NCBI GenBank assembly: GCA_903934325.1
Contig: CAIZNH010000026.1
Coordinates: 1 to 47,981 of the forward strand
Length of the DNA: 47,981 bases
From: an uncultured Alphaproteobacteria bacterium
Lineage (GTDB): Bacteria; Pseudomonadota; Alphaproteobacteria; Sphingomonadales; Sphingomonadaceae
Direction: 5' to 3'
The position numbers and the translations under genes are program-made. Under the pieces are notes generated by a model. That model saw nothing but the letters and a program-made list of their open reading frames with translations. It was not told the DNA's origin and did no database searches. Below, piece after piece: positions 8,011 through 17,002 of this stretch. Position 1 is the first letter of the stretch; each line of letters begins with the position of its first letter.

Positions 8011-9438
8011 ATGGTCACCCAGTACAAGAACCTTATCGGCGGCAAGATGGTCGGCACCGACCGCTGGCTCGACGTCGTGAACCCCGCCAACGAGCAGGTG
8101 ATCGGCCAGGTCCCCGCCTGCGGCAAGGCCGAGCTTGACCAGGCGGTCGCCGCAGCGCGCGCCGCGTTCAAGACCTGGAAGAACACCCCGATCGAGGAAC
8201 GCCGCGCCGCCATCATGGCGATTTCGGGCGCGATCAAGGCCAATGCCGAGGAGCTCTACCGCCTGCTCACCAGCGAACAGGGCAAGCCGCATGATCAGGC
8301 CCGGGGCGAAATCTATGGCGCGGCCGGGATGAGCGCGGCGCAATCGACCCTCAGCCTTGAAGACGAGATCAACGAGGATTCGGACACCCGCCTCTCGCGC
8401 ACCCGCCGCGTGCCGGTGGGCGTGGTCGGCGGTATCGTGCCGTGGAACTTCCCGGTGATGATGGCGATCCAGAAGATCGTCCCCGCGATGCTCTCGGGCT
8501 GCACCATCGTATTGAAGCCCTCGCCCTTCACCCCGCTCACCACCCTGCGCATCGCCGAGCTGATTGCGGACGTGGTGCCCGCCGGCGTCGTCAACATCAT
8601 CACCGGCGAGGACGACCTCGGCCCGATGATCACCTCGCACCCCGATATCGACAAGATCACCTTCACCGGATCGACCGCGACGGGCAAGAAGATCATGGAA
8701 GGCGCTTCGGCTGACCTGAAGCGCATCACGCTCGAACTCGGTGGCAACGACGCCTCGATCGTGCTGCCCGATGCCGATCCCAAGAAGGTCGCCGAACAGC
8801 TGTTCTGGTCGAGCTTCTCCAACGCGGGGCAGATCTGCGTGGCGGCCAAGCGCGTCTACATCCACGAGGACATCTATGACGAGCTGTCGGCCGCGATCGT
8901 CGAATATGCCAAGACCGTGAAGGTCGGCGATGGCAGCGAGCAGGGCACCGGGGTCGGCCCGATCCAGAACAAGAAGCAGTACGAGCGCGTGCTCGAGCTG
9001 ATCGAGGATGCCAAGGACAACGGTTACAAGTTCCTGCTGGGCGGCAATGCCGATCCTTCGGGCACCGGCTACTTCGTGCCGCTGACCATCCTCGACAACC
9101 CGCCCGAAGACGCGCGCATCGTGGTCGAAGAGCAGTTCGGCCCGGTCATGCCGCTGATGAAGTTCTCGACCGAGGAAGAGGTTATCGCGCGCGCCAACAA
9201 CTCGGAATACGGCCTTGCGGGTGCGGTGTGGACCGGCAATCCGGAGAAGGGCGTCGAAATCGCCGAACAGCTCGAAACAGGCACGGTGTGGGTGAACGAA
9301 TACCTCCACCTCTCGCCCTTCGCGCCGTTCGGCGGGCACAAGCAGTCGGGCTTCGGCGCCGAATATGGCAAGGAAGGCCTCAAGGAGTTCACCTATTCGC
9401 AGGTGATCACCGTGAAGAAGGACAACGTCCCCGCGTAA
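8011..9438 (+). CDS. NAD(P)-dependent aldehyde dehydrogenase (succinate-semialdehyde-like)
   Basis: The 475-residue enzyme is a complete ALDH: VVGGIVPWNFPVMM (cofactor entrance), FTGSTATGKKIM, catalytic base Glu242 in LELGGND and nucleophile Cys276 in NAGQICVAAKR, with the usual 34-residue spacing, then EQFGPVMPL and FGGHKQSGFGAEYG. Overall wording is close to semialdehyde and aliphatic-aldehyde dehydrogenases; the exact substrate is not readable. The ATG at 8011 follows GAGAGAGGATACATC, a good ribosome site; the frame is open to 7945 but without one. It starts an operon with the kinase-like gene 4 bases downstream and the acyl-CoA dehydrogenase beyond, which points to acid or aldehyde catabolism. 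Confidence 0.92.
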   Translation: MVTQYKNLIGGKMVGTDRWLDVVNPANEQVIGQVPACGKAELDQAVAAARAAFKTWKNTPIEERRAAIMAISGAIKANAEELYRLLTSEQGKPHDQARGEIYGAAGMSAAQSTLSLEDEINEDSDTRLSRTRRVPVGVVGGIVPWNFPVMMAIQKIVPAMLSGCTIVLKPSPFTPLTTLRIAELIADVVPAGVVNIITGEDDLGPMITSHPDIDKITFTGSTATGKKIMEGASADLKRITLELGGNDASIVLPDADPKKVAEQLFWSSFSNAGQICVAAKRVYIHEDIYDELSAAIVEYAKTVKVGDGSEQGTGVGPIQNKKQYERVLELIEDAKDNGYKFLLGGNADPSGTGYFVPLTILDNPPEDARIVVEEQFGPVMPLMKFSTEEEVIARANNSEYGLAGAVWTGNPEKGVEIAEQLETGTVWVNEYLHLSPFAPFGGHKQSGFGAEYGKEGLKEFTYSQVITVKKDNVPA

Positions 9439-9442
9439 GTCC

Positions 9443-10789
9443 GTGGGCATTTCGGTTGACGAACTGAGCGCCGGGCTGGCGCGGGTGTGTGCCCGCGTCG
9501 GCCTCGGCGCTTTGTCGTTGGCACCGCAGCGTCTGACGGGCGGGGCGGTGATGGAAAGCTGGCGCTTTGCCTGCGGTGACGAGACCTTCGTCCTGCGCCG
9601 CGCGCCGAGCCTCGCCTTCATGGAGGGGCGGCCATATCCGCACCCGGTCGAGGCGGCGCTGATCGAGGCCGCGCGCGCCAAGGGGGTGACGGCTCCGCAA
9701 GTGGTGGCGGTGCTCGAAGAAGCGGACGGGCTTGGCTCGGGCTTCATCATGCGCGCGCTGCCGGGGACGGCGGACCCCAAGGTCATTCTGGCGTGCGACT
9801 ATCCGGCGGGACTGCTCAAGCAGGCGGCGCGGGACTTGGCGCGCATCCATTCGCTGCGGCAGGCCGATGTGCCCGCAGGCGTGCCGGTGATGGACTACCT
9901 CGCCGCCATCGCCGATCTCAAAGCGCAGTTCATCGACGCGGGCGGGGATCGCCCGATCATCGCGCTTGGACTGAAGTGGCTGGAGGACAATTGCCCGCCT
10001 GAGGTCGAGCCCGTCCTCAACCACGGCGATTACCGGATGGGCAATCTGCTGGTTGAGGGCTCAGGCCTGACCGGCGTGCTCGATTGGGAGATCGCCCATT
10101 TCGGCGACCGCCACGAAGACCTCGCCTTCGGCTGCATGGCGGTGTGGCGCTTTGCCCGCTACGACCGACCCGCGCTGGGGCTGGGCTCAATCGAAGACTA
10201 CATCGCCGCCTATGAGGCCGAGGCGGGCGTAAAAATCGACCCTGCGCGCTTCCGCTTCTGGACGATCTACCGGACCGTGTGGTGGGCGATGGGGTGCCTC
10301 AAGATGGCGGCGCAATGGCGCTCCGGCGCGGACCGGATGCTCGAACGCGTGGTGATCTCGCGCCGGACCAGCGAGCAGGAGCTCGATCTGCTGATGCTGC
10401 TGGAGGATGAGTCCGGTCATGGTGCGCGGGTTTTGCCTCTGAAGAAAATCCCGCGCCTTCTCTCGCCGCAAGGTGTTGCGCAAATCGACGAACTGGCTGT
10501 CGCGGTGTCCGAATGGCTGGGCACGATCAAGGACAAGCTTTCCGGGCATGACCGGTTTCAACTGGCCGTTGCCCGCAATGCGCTGGGCATTCTGGCGCGC
10601 GAGCATGGCAATTTCGCCTATCTGGACGGGATGGGGGACAGCGACCTGATCCTGCGCGGAGAGGCCGGCTTGCATGATCCAGCCTTTCACGCACAGCTAA
10701 GGGTCGATGCGCTGGCCCAGGCTGCGGTGGACAGTCCCAAATATCCTGCGCTCGCCGTGGCGCGCAAAAAATGGACCGGAGAGGAATAA
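9443..10789 (+). CDS. APH-type phosphotransferase with C-terminal DUF6285-like domain (putative hydroxyacyl-CoA kinase)
   Basis: The first 300 or so residues of the 448 form an aminoglycoside-phosphotransferase-like kinase fold: FVLRRAPS (the Lys/Arg strand), VLNHGDYRMGNLL (catalytic loop HGDxxxxN) and GVLDWEIAHFGDRHEDLAF (metal-binding Asp). The last 110 residues (FQLAVARNALGILAREHG to PKYPALAVARKKW) match the small helical domain often called DUF6285. The GTG start at 9443 is 4 bases after the dehydrogenase stop, without its own ribosome site, so translation is probably coupled. Kinases of this type next to an acyl-CoA dehydrogenase recall human ACAD10/11 and Pseudomonas LvaA with LvaC, where a 4-hydroxyacyl-CoA is phosphorylated and then reduced in hydroxylation state; that role is inferred. 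Antibiotic resistance is unlikely in this context. Confidence 0.85.
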   Translation: MGISVDELSAGLARVCARVGLGALSLAPQRLTGGAVMESWRFACGDETFVLRRAPSLAFMEGRPYPHPVEAALIEAARAKGVTAPQVVAVLEEADGLGSGFIMRALPGTADPKVILACDYPAGLLKQAARDLARIHSLRQADVPAGVPVMDYLAAIADLKAQFIDAGGDRPIIALGLKWLEDNCPPEVEPVLNHGDYRMGNLLVEGSGLTGVLDWEIAHFGDRHEDLAFGCMAVWRFARYDRPALGLGSIEDYIAAYEAEAGVKIDPARFRFWTIYRTVWWAMGCLKMAAQWRSGADRMLERVVISRRTSEQELDLLMLLEDESGHGARVLPLKKIPRLLSPQGVAQIDELAVAVSEWLGTIKDKLSGHDRFQLAVARNALGILAREHGNFAYLDGMGDSDLILRGEAGLHDPAFHAQLRVDALAQAAVDSPKYPALAVARKKWTGEE

Positions 10790-10792
10790 CTC

Positions 10793-12079
10793 ATGGACTT
10801 CGCCATCCCCGCCGACCTTCAGGCTTACCTCGACGAACTCGACGCCTTCATCGCCGCCGAGATCAAGCCGCTGGAGCAACAGGACGACAACATCCGCTTC
10901 TTCGACCACCGCCGCGAGTATGCGCGCACGGACTTCGAAGCGGGCGGCTTGCCCCGGCACGAGTGGGAGGAGCTGCTCAAGGAAGCCACCCGCCGTGCTG
11001 ACAAGGCGGGCCATTGGCGCTTCTCCGCCCCCAAGCGCTATGGCGGGAAGGATGGCGCGAACCTCTGGATGGCGGTGATCCGCGAGCATTTTGCGCGCAA
11101 GGGCCTCGGGCTGCACAATGACTTGCAGAACGAACACTCGATCGTCGGCAACTTCCCCTTTGTCGCGATGTTCGACCAGTGGGGGACTGAGGAGCAGAAG
11201 CAGGAATTCATCCTCGGCGGGTTTGAACGCACGCGCCGCGTCGCCTTCGGCCTCACCGAACCGCACCATGGCTCCGACGCCACCCACATGGAGACGGTCG
11301 CGGTTCGCGAGACCCGCGACGGGGTCGATGGCTGGCGGATCGATGGCGAGAAGATGTGGATCACCGGGATGCACGTCGCCACCCACTGCGCGATGTTCGC
11401 GCGCACGGCGGGCAAGGCAGGCGACGCGAGCGGGATCACCTGTTTCCTCGTCCCCAACCCCACCGAGGGCCTCAAAATCGAGGAGTGGATGTGGACCTTC
11501 AATATGCCCACCGATCACCCGAGGCTCAGCGTGACGAACGTCTGGGTGCCAGATAGCGCGATCCTCGGCGTCGAAGGGCGCGGCCTCGCGCTCGCCCAGA
11601 GCTTCGTCCACCAGAACCGCATCCGGCAGGCGGCGAGCAGCTGCGGCGCGGCGCTCTATTGCATCGACGAGAGCGTGAAATACGCCCGCGAGCGCAAGCC
11701 CTTCGGTGAGGAGCTGGCGCGCAATCAGGCGATCCAGTTCCCGCTGGTGGAGCTGGCGACGCAGGCGGAAATGCTGCGGCTCCTCATCTTCAAGACCGCG
11801 TGGGAGATGGACAACATGCCCCACGAGGCGATCGAGAAGACCATTTCGGACAAGGTCTCGATGTGCAATTACTGGGCGAACCGGCTGGTGTGCGAGGCAG
11901 CGGACCGGGCGATGCAGGTCCACGGCGGCATCGGCTATTCGCGCCACAAGCCTTTCGAGCACATCTACCGCCACCACCGCCGCTACCGGATCACGGAAGG
12001 CTCGGAGGAGATCCAAATGCGCAAGGTGGGAGCCTATCTGTTCGGCTATCTCGGGCCGAAGCGGGGGATGTACGGGTGA
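10793..12079 (+). CDS. Acyl-CoA dehydrogenase family protein (ACAD10/11-like)
   Basis: This 428-residue FAD flavoprotein has the acyl-CoA dehydrogenase layout: a helical N-terminal domain, AFGLTEPHHGSDATHMET (FAD/substrate loop), WITGMHVATHCAMFART, and the C-terminal RKPFGEELARNQAIQFPLVE, MQVHGGIGYSRHKPFEHIYR and RITEGSEEIQMRKVGAYLF. The last motif carries the residues that contact FAD and sit where many relatives hold the catalytic base. The start 3 bases after the kinase stop follows GGAGAGG. With that kinase it makes the two-protein equivalent of ACAD10/11. I infer removal of a phosphorylated 4-hydroxyl from an acyl-CoA. A plain fatty-acid beta-oxidation role remains possible. Confidence 0.92.
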   Translation: MDFAIPADLQAYLDELDAFIAAEIKPLEQQDDNIRFFDHRREYARTDFEAGGLPRHEWEELLKEATRRADKAGHWRFSAPKRYGGKDGANLWMAVIREHFARKGLGLHNDLQNEHSIVGNFPFVAMFDQWGTEEQKQEFILGGFERTRRVAFGLTEPHHGSDATHMETVAVRETRDGVDGWRIDGEKMWITGMHVATHCAMFARTAGKAGDASGITCFLVPNPTEGLKIEEWMWTFNMPTDHPRLSVTNVWVPDSAILGVEGRGLALAQSFVHQNRIRQAASSCGAALYCIDESVKYARERKPFGEELARNQAIQFPLVELATQAEMLRLLIFKTAWEMDNMPHEAIEKTISDKVSMCNYWANRLVCEAADRAMQVHGGIGYSRHKPFEHIYRHHRRYRITEGSEEIQMRKVGAYLFGYLGPKRGMYG

Positions 12080-12080
12080 T

Positions 12081-13043
12081 TTAACCCCGCCGCCGCCACC
12101 ACCCCGCTAGCAGGCTCCCGATCAACACGTGCCACACTGCTGAAATCGCCGCCGGCACCGGAGCGAGCGCGGCTTGCTGCAAGTCGGCGAATTGTGCGGC
12201 GAAGGCGGGCGTTTTGGCGAGGCCTGAACCGAGGCCGGAGTTCTGCATCCCGACCTCGATGCTGATCGTCCGCGCCTCGATCTCGCCAAGGCGCAGCACC
12301 CGCGCCAGGCCGTAGCCGAGCGCAAAGCCGAGCGCGTGGAGCAGAAAGGTTGCCAGCAGCAGCACGCCAGCATGCTCCGCAATCTGCGCCTTGGCTCCGC
12401 CGACAATTCCGCCGACGATCAGGATAACGAGCACGATCGCCACCAGCGGCAGTACCGCGCTCACCCGTTCTGCGGCGCGCGGGAACAGGCGGTTCAGCAG
12501 CGTCCCCAGCACCACCGGCACGAGCACCACCGCGATCATGTTGAGGAGCAGATTGAGCCGGTCGATCTCCACGTAAGCCCCCGCCAGCCAGCCCGTGAGC
12601 AGCGGGGTCAGCACCACCGCAGCGAGGGTCGAAGCCATGGTCATCGCCACCGACAGCGCCACATGCCCGCGCGCGATATAGGTGACGATGTTCGACGCGG
12701 TGCCGCCCGGGCAGCAGGCCACCAGAATGAGGCCCACCGCCAGCCCCGGCTCCAGCCCCAGCATTTTGGCGACCGCAAAGCCCGACAGCGGCATGATGGT
12801 GAATTGCAGCGCCACCCCGGCCAGCAGCGCGCGCGGCATTTTCGCGAGGCCGCGATAATCCTCGAAGGTCAGGGTGAGGCCCATCGCCAGCATGATCACG
12901 CCGAGCGCAAGGCTCAGGAGCGACTGGCCCGCGACCGAAATCCGCCCGTCGGTCATCCAGGTAAAGGCGGACGGGAAAAACCACGCAAGCGCGACGCCCG
13001 CGATCGTCAGACCTGCGAAATTGTTCGTGATCCTGTTCAGCAT
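12081..13043 (-). CDS. Bile acid:sodium symporter (BASS) family transporter
   Basis: The 320-residue integral membrane protein shows about nine or ten hydrophobic segments and the family signature LVACCPGGTASNIVTYIARG near residue 110, with a later EVGMQNSGLGSGLA motif corresponding to the second crossover helix and sodium site. Members move organic anions such as bile acids, pantoate, pyruvate or other 2-keto acids with sodium; the substrate here is unknown. It converges with the acyl-CoA dehydrogenase gene, with 1 base between the stops. Facing the catabolic operon, it might supply its substrate, but that is only a guess from position. Confidence 0.9.
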   Translation of the reverse strand: MLNRITNNFAGLTIAGVALAWFFPSAFTWMTDGRISVAGQSLLSLALGVIMLAMGLTLTFEDYRGLAKMPRALLAGVALQFTIMPLSGFAVAKMLGLEPGLAVGLILVACCPGGTASNIVTYIARGHVALSVAMTMASTLAAVVLTPLLTGWLAGAYVEIDRLNLLLNMIAVVLVPVVLGTLLNRLFPRAAERVSAVLPLVAIVLVILIVGGIVGGAKAQIAEHAGVLLLATFLLHALGFALGYGLARVLRLGEIEARTISIEVGMQNSGLGSGLAKTPAFAAQFADLQQAALAPVPAAISAVWHVLIGSLLAGWWRRRG

Positions 13044-13151
13044 TGCGCGCCTTCCCTTGGGGTGCCGACCCTAATCGACCAACGACGCTTCACCCCCTAG
13101 CAATATCACCTCGCCCCGCTAGTCTCCCGCGCCGACAGAGGGAGACTTTTC

Positions 13152-16100
13152 ATGCGTTATCTTGCCGCCACCCTGCTTGCCGGGGCCGCCGTCATGGCTT
13201 CGCCCGTTGCCGCTGCGCCGAAGGGCAAGGATGCCAAGGCGGACGAGAGCTGGAGCGTCGAGGCACCCAAGGGTGCGGTGATCAAGCAGGTGCCGATCAG
13301 CACGGAAGAAGGCACTTGGATGGATGTCGATGTCTCGCCCGACGGCCAGACGCTCGCCTTCACCCTGCTCGGCGATATCTACACCATGCCGATTACCGGC
13401 GGTACGCCGACCCGCATTTCCGAAGGCCTTTCCTGGGATGTGCAGCCGCGCTTTTCGCCCGATGGCACCCGCATCGCCTTCACCAGCGACCGCGGCGGCG
13501 GGGACAATATCTGGGTGATGAACCGTGACGGCTCGGACAAGCGGCAGGTGACCAAGGAGGACTTCCGCCTTCTGAACCAGCCGGCCTGGTCGCCCGACGG
13601 GCGCTACATCGCGGCCAAGAAGCACTTTACCACCGAGCGTAGCGCCGGCACGGGCGAGATCTGGCTCTACCACGTCAGCGGCGGCGGCGGGGTGCAGGTG
13701 GTCGAGCGCGCCAACGAGCGGCTGCAGAAGGAGCTGGGCGAACCCGTTTTCGCGCCCGACGGCTCGGCGATCTACTACACCCGCAACACCACTGGCGGGA
13801 ACGTATTCGAATATGCGCAGGATTCGAACGCGGGCATCTTCGCGATCGAGCGCAAGGATCTGGCGACCGGTGAGGTGACCACCGCGGTCTCCGGCTATGG
13901 CGGCGCGGTGCGCCCGGCGCCTTCGCCCGATGGCAAGCAGATCGCCTTTGTCCGGCGCGACAAGGACCAGACCCAGCTATGGGTGAAGGACCTCGCCAGC
14001 GGCCGCGAGGCGATGGTCTTTGGGAAGCTTGATCTTGATGTGCAGGAGACCTGGGCGGTCACCGGGGTCTATCCCAATATCGATTGGCTGCCCGATAGCA
14101 GCGCCATCATTTTCTGGGCGGGCGGCAAATTGAACCGCGTGAACCGCGACGGAACCGGCCATGCGGTGATCCCCTTCAAGGTCAACGACACCCGCGCCGT
14201 CGCCAATGCGCCGCATCCGGTGATCGAGGTTGCGCCCGAGACTTTCACCACCACCATGCCGCGCTTTGCGATGCTCTCGCCCGACGGGGCCACCGTCGTG
14301 TTCGAAACGCTCGGCAAACTCCACACCAAATCGGCCAGAGGCAAGGACCTGCCGCGCCCGCTGACTGGTGACAGCGCCGATGTGATCGAAGCCTTCCCCG
14401 CCTTCAGCCGCGATGGCGGCGCGCTCGCCTATGTCCGCTGGAGCGATGACAAGCTCGGCGAAATCGTGCTGGCCGATGCGCTGGGGCAGAACCGCCGCGT
14501 GCTCGTCGGCCCGGGGCATTATGGCAATATCGCCTTCTCGCCCGACGGGACGATGATCGCCTTCGAAAAGCGCGAGGGCGGATACCTGACCTCGCCCGAT
14601 TTCTCGCAAGACCCGGGCGTCTATGTCATGCCTGTCGCCGGGGGAGAGCCGCGGCTGGTCACCCGTGACGGAGCCAACCCGCAATGGGGCGCTGCGTCCG
14701 ATCGCCTGTTCATGCTGGGCCGCGAAGATGGCGGGCTGGCGCTGGTCTCGACCGACCTCAATGGCGAGGCAAAGCGCGTCCATGCCAAGGGCGATCTTGC
14801 CAATGATCTGCGCATCGCGCCCGATGGCCGCACCATCGCCTTCCGCCAGAATTACGAGGTCTTCGCGATGCCGCTGGTGCCCGGCGGCAAGCCGGTCGAT
14901 GTCAGCGAAAGCGGCGGATCGCTGCCCGTCACCAAGGTCAGCACCGGGGGTGCGGACTATCTCGGCTGGGCGCGCGGGGGCGAAACGCTTTTCTGGTCGA
15001 TCGGCCCGTCCTTGCAGAGCGCCAATGTCAGCGAACTCTTCGCCAATGCGCCCAAAGCCGAGGGTGACAAGACAGCCGCCTACACCCCGCCCACCACCGG
15101 CATTCCCCTGGGCGTGACGGTGCAGAAGGCCAAGCCCACCGGCACCACCGTCATCACCGGCGCGCGGGTGCTGACCATGCGCGCAGGCCTTGCGGCGGAT
15201 GATGCCGGCGTGATCGAGAACGGCATGCTCGTGATCGAAGGCGACCGGATCACCGGCGTCCACGATGCTACCACGGTCAAGATCGCCTTCCCGGAAGGCA
15301 CCCGCTTCATCGATGCCAGCGGCAAGACCATCATGCCCGGCCTCGTCGATGCCCATGCCCATGGTGCCTACGGGGTGGGCGATCTCATCCCGCAGCAGAA
15401 CTGGGCCCTGTTGCAGGACCTCGCGCTCGGGGTGACGACGGTGCACAATCCGTCCTCGCAGGCGAGCACCGTCTTCGCCGCCGCCGAACGCCAGCGCGCC
15501 GGCCTCACCACCGGGCCGCGCATCTTCTCGACCGGGGAGATCATCTACGGCGCCAAGGCTCCGGATGTTTACGCGCGGATCGACAGCTATGAGGATGCGC
15601 TCGCGCACGTGCGCCGGATCAAGGCGCAGGGCGGCATCTCGGTGAAGAACTACAACCAGCCGCGCCGCGAACAGCGCCAGATGGTGGTGCGCGCCGCGGC
15701 GGCCGAGAACATGCTGGTCGTCGCAGAGGGCGGTTCGCTGTTCGGGATGGACATGAACATCGTTGCCGATGGCAATTCGACGCTCGAGCATAATGTTCCG
15801 GTCGATGTGTTCTACAACGATGTGCTGCAGTTCTTCGGGCAGGCGAACACCAATTACACGCCGACGCTGGTGGTCACCTATGGCGGCCTTGCGGGCGATC
15901 CCTATTGGCGGCAGGCGACCAATGTCTGGGAAAACCCGCTGATGGTGCACACCCCGCCCAAGATGCTGCTGGCCGATACCGGACGACGCACCACGGCGCC
16001 CGACTGGGCCTTCGTTGACGACAACAACGCACGCGAGGCGCGCAAGCTGGCCCAGCGCGGGGTGAAGGTCAGCATCGGGGCGCACGGTCAGCAGGCCGGC

Positions 16101-16472
16101 ATCGGCGCGCATTGGGAGCTGTGGAGCTTCGCGCGCGGCGGGATGAGCGCGGTCGAGGCATTGAAGGCGGGCACGATCAACTCCGCGCAATCGCTCGGCA
16201 TGGCCAAGGATATCGGCAGCATCGAGGCGGGCAAGCTGGCCGATCTCGTTATCCTCTCGGCCGATCCGTCAAAGGACATCGCCAATTCCGACAACATCGA
16301 ACAGGTGATGCTCGGCGGGCGGCTCTATGATGCAAAGACCATGAACGAGACCGGCACTGGCACGGCGACACGCCATCCCTATTGGTGGGAAGCCGCGGGT
16401 GGCAAGGGCGCAGGCGGCTCGGCGGAAGCCACCGCTGCCGGACGCGGCCATGCCGACGGGGACGCGGGGTAG
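13152..16472 (+). CDS. Secreted TolB-propeller / amidohydrolase fusion enzyme
   Basis: The 1106-residue protein has a signal peptide (MRYLAATLLAGAAVMASPVA). Next comes a long TolB/PD40 beta-propeller with recurring blades such as VSPDGQTLAF, FSPDGTRIAF, PSPDGKQIAF, FSPDGTMIAF and IAPDGRTIAF (residues about 45-640). A metal-dependent amidohydrolase domain (about 660-1075) reads TIMPGLVDAHAHGAYG (first metal His pair), ISVKNYNQPRREQ (usual bridging Lys), ADGNSTLEHNVPV, VSIGAHGQQAGIGAHWEL and GSIEAGKLADLVIL. Family members are periplasmic hydrolases of imide, lactam or peptide-like compounds; the substrate is not known. The start has GAGGGAG about 7 bases before the ATG, in the sequence that precedes the signal peptide. 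Its stop lies only some 30 bases before the motB remnant. Confidence 0.92.
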   Translation: MRYLAATLLAGAAVMASPVAAAPKGKDAKADESWSVEAPKGAVIKQVPISTEEGTWMDVDVSPDGQTLAFTLLGDIYTMPITGGTPTRISEGLSWDVQPRFSPDGTRIAFTSDRGGGDNIWVMNRDGSDKRQVTKEDFRLLNQPAWSPDGRYIAAKKHFTTERSAGTGEIWLYHVSGGGGVQVVERANERLQKELGEPVFAPDGSAIYYTRNTTGGNVFEYAQDSNAGIFAIERKDLATGEVTTAVSGYGGAVRPAPSPDGKQIAFVRRDKDQTQLWVKDLASGREAMVFGKLDLDVQETWAVTGVYPNIDWLPDSSAIIFWAGGKLNRVNRDGTGHAVIPFKVNDTRAVANAPHPVIEVAPETFTTTMPRFAMLSPDGATVVFETLGKLHTKSARGKDLPRPLTGDSADVIEAFPAFSRDGGALAYVRWSDDKLGEIVLADALGQNRRVLVGPGHYGNIAFSPDGTMIAFEKREGGYLTSPDFSQDPGVYVMPVAGGEPRLVTRDGANPQWGAASDRLFMLGREDGGLALVSTDLNGEAKRVHAKGDLANDLRIAPDGRTIAFRQNYEVFAMPLVPGGKPVDVSESGGSLPVTKVSTGGADYLGWARGGETLFWSIGPSLQSANVSELFANAPKAEGDKTAAYTPPTTGIPLGVTVQKAKPTGTTVITGARVLTMRAGLAADDAGVIENGMLVIEGDRITGVHDATTVKIAFPEGTRFIDASGKTIMPGLVDAHAHGAYGVGDLIPQQNWALLQDLALGVTTVHNPSSQASTVFAAAERQRAGLTTGPRIFSTGEIIYGAKAPDVYARIDSYEDALAHVRRIKAQGGISVKNYNQPRREQRQMVVRAAAAENMLVVAEGGSLFGMDMNIVADGNSTLEHNVPVDVFYNDVLQFFGQANTNYTPTLVVTYGGLAGDPYWRQATNVWENPLMVHTPPKMLLADTGRRTTAPDWAFVDDNNAREARKLAQRGVKVSIGAHGQQAGIGAHWELWSFARGGMSAVEALKAGTINSAQSLGMAKDIGSIEAGKLADLVILSADPSKDIANSDNIEQVMLGGRLYDAKTMNETGTGTATRHPYWWEAAGGKGAGGSAEATAAGRGHADGDAG

Positions 16473-16479
16473 GCTCTAG

Positions 16480-16935
16480 CGAGCCTCTTGCGTTTCCATC
16501 AGAGCGCCCGAGGGGATCCGCATCGATCTGGTCGACGATGCCGATTTCTCGATGTTCGAGCTCGGCACCACGATCCTCACCAAGGAAGCACGCGGGCTGC
16601 TCGGCGTGATGGCCGAGACCCTGAAGGAGGAGAGCGCTCCGCTGATCCTGCGCGGCCACACCGACAGCCTGCCGTGGCGCGGCGGGGTGGGGGCGAACAA
16701 CTGGTCGCTGTCCACGGGCCGGGCCGAGGCCACCCGTCAGGCGCTGGTGCTGGGCGGGGTGCCGATGAAGCGCATCGCGCGGATCGAGGGCGTGGCCGAC
16801 ACCGAGCCGCTGGTGGCGGACAATCCCGCCGATCCGAGAAACCGCCGCATCTCGCTGCTGCTGCTCGACGGCAAAGGCGCGCCGGACAAGATCGTCCGCC
16901 GCGCGCCGCCTGCGGCCATCAAGCCTGCCACATAA
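16480..16935 (+). pseudogene. motB: 5'-truncated motB (flagellar stator, OmpA-like domain only)
   Basis: Reading from the TAG at 16477-16479, the frame gives APEGIRIDLVDDADFSMFEL and continues through the OmpA/MotB peptidoglycan-binding domain: LILRGHTDSLPWRGG, NNWSLSTGRAEATRQAL, DTEPLVADNPADPRNRRISL. Intact MotB is about 300 residues with a cytoplasmic tail and one membrane helix carrying the proton-binding Asp. All of that is missing, and the amidohydrolase stop lies immediately upstream, so the gene has lost its 5' half. The ATG at 16552 could start a 127-residue soluble OmpA-like piece, but it has no clear ribosome site. I take it as a relic of a flagellar locus, matching the fliC fragment 2 kb away. 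Confidence 0.75.
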
Positions 16936-16940
16936 GCAAA

Positions 16941-16980
16941 GCGCCCCGGCGCCCTGGCCGAAGCCGGGGTGCCGGGGCGC
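16941..16980 (-). terminator. Hairpin downstream of the curlin-repeat gene
   Basis: GCGCCCCGGC at 16941-16950 pairs perfectly with GCCGGGGCGC at 16971-16980, and the stem extends to 13 pairs allowing one G-U. On the minus strand the hairpin is followed by GCTTTGCTT, a weak U-rich tail, 22 bases after the curlin gene stop. On the plus strand no U run follows, so it serves the minus-strand gene best. Confidence 0.6.
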
Positions 16981-17002
16981 CTGTGTGTCCCGGTGGATCT
17001 AC

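Noticed and set aside
7819..9786. A 655-codon minus-strand frame across the aldehyde dehydrogenase gene
   Set aside because: Shadow of a gene with clear catalytic residues.
9443..10789. Aminoglycoside resistance gene
   Set aside because: The fold is APH-like, but the C-terminal extra domain and the acyl-CoA dehydrogenase partner point to metabolism.
13977..16190. A 737-codon minus-strand open frame
   Set aside because: Antisense to the TolB-amidohydrolase gene; composition typical of a shadow.
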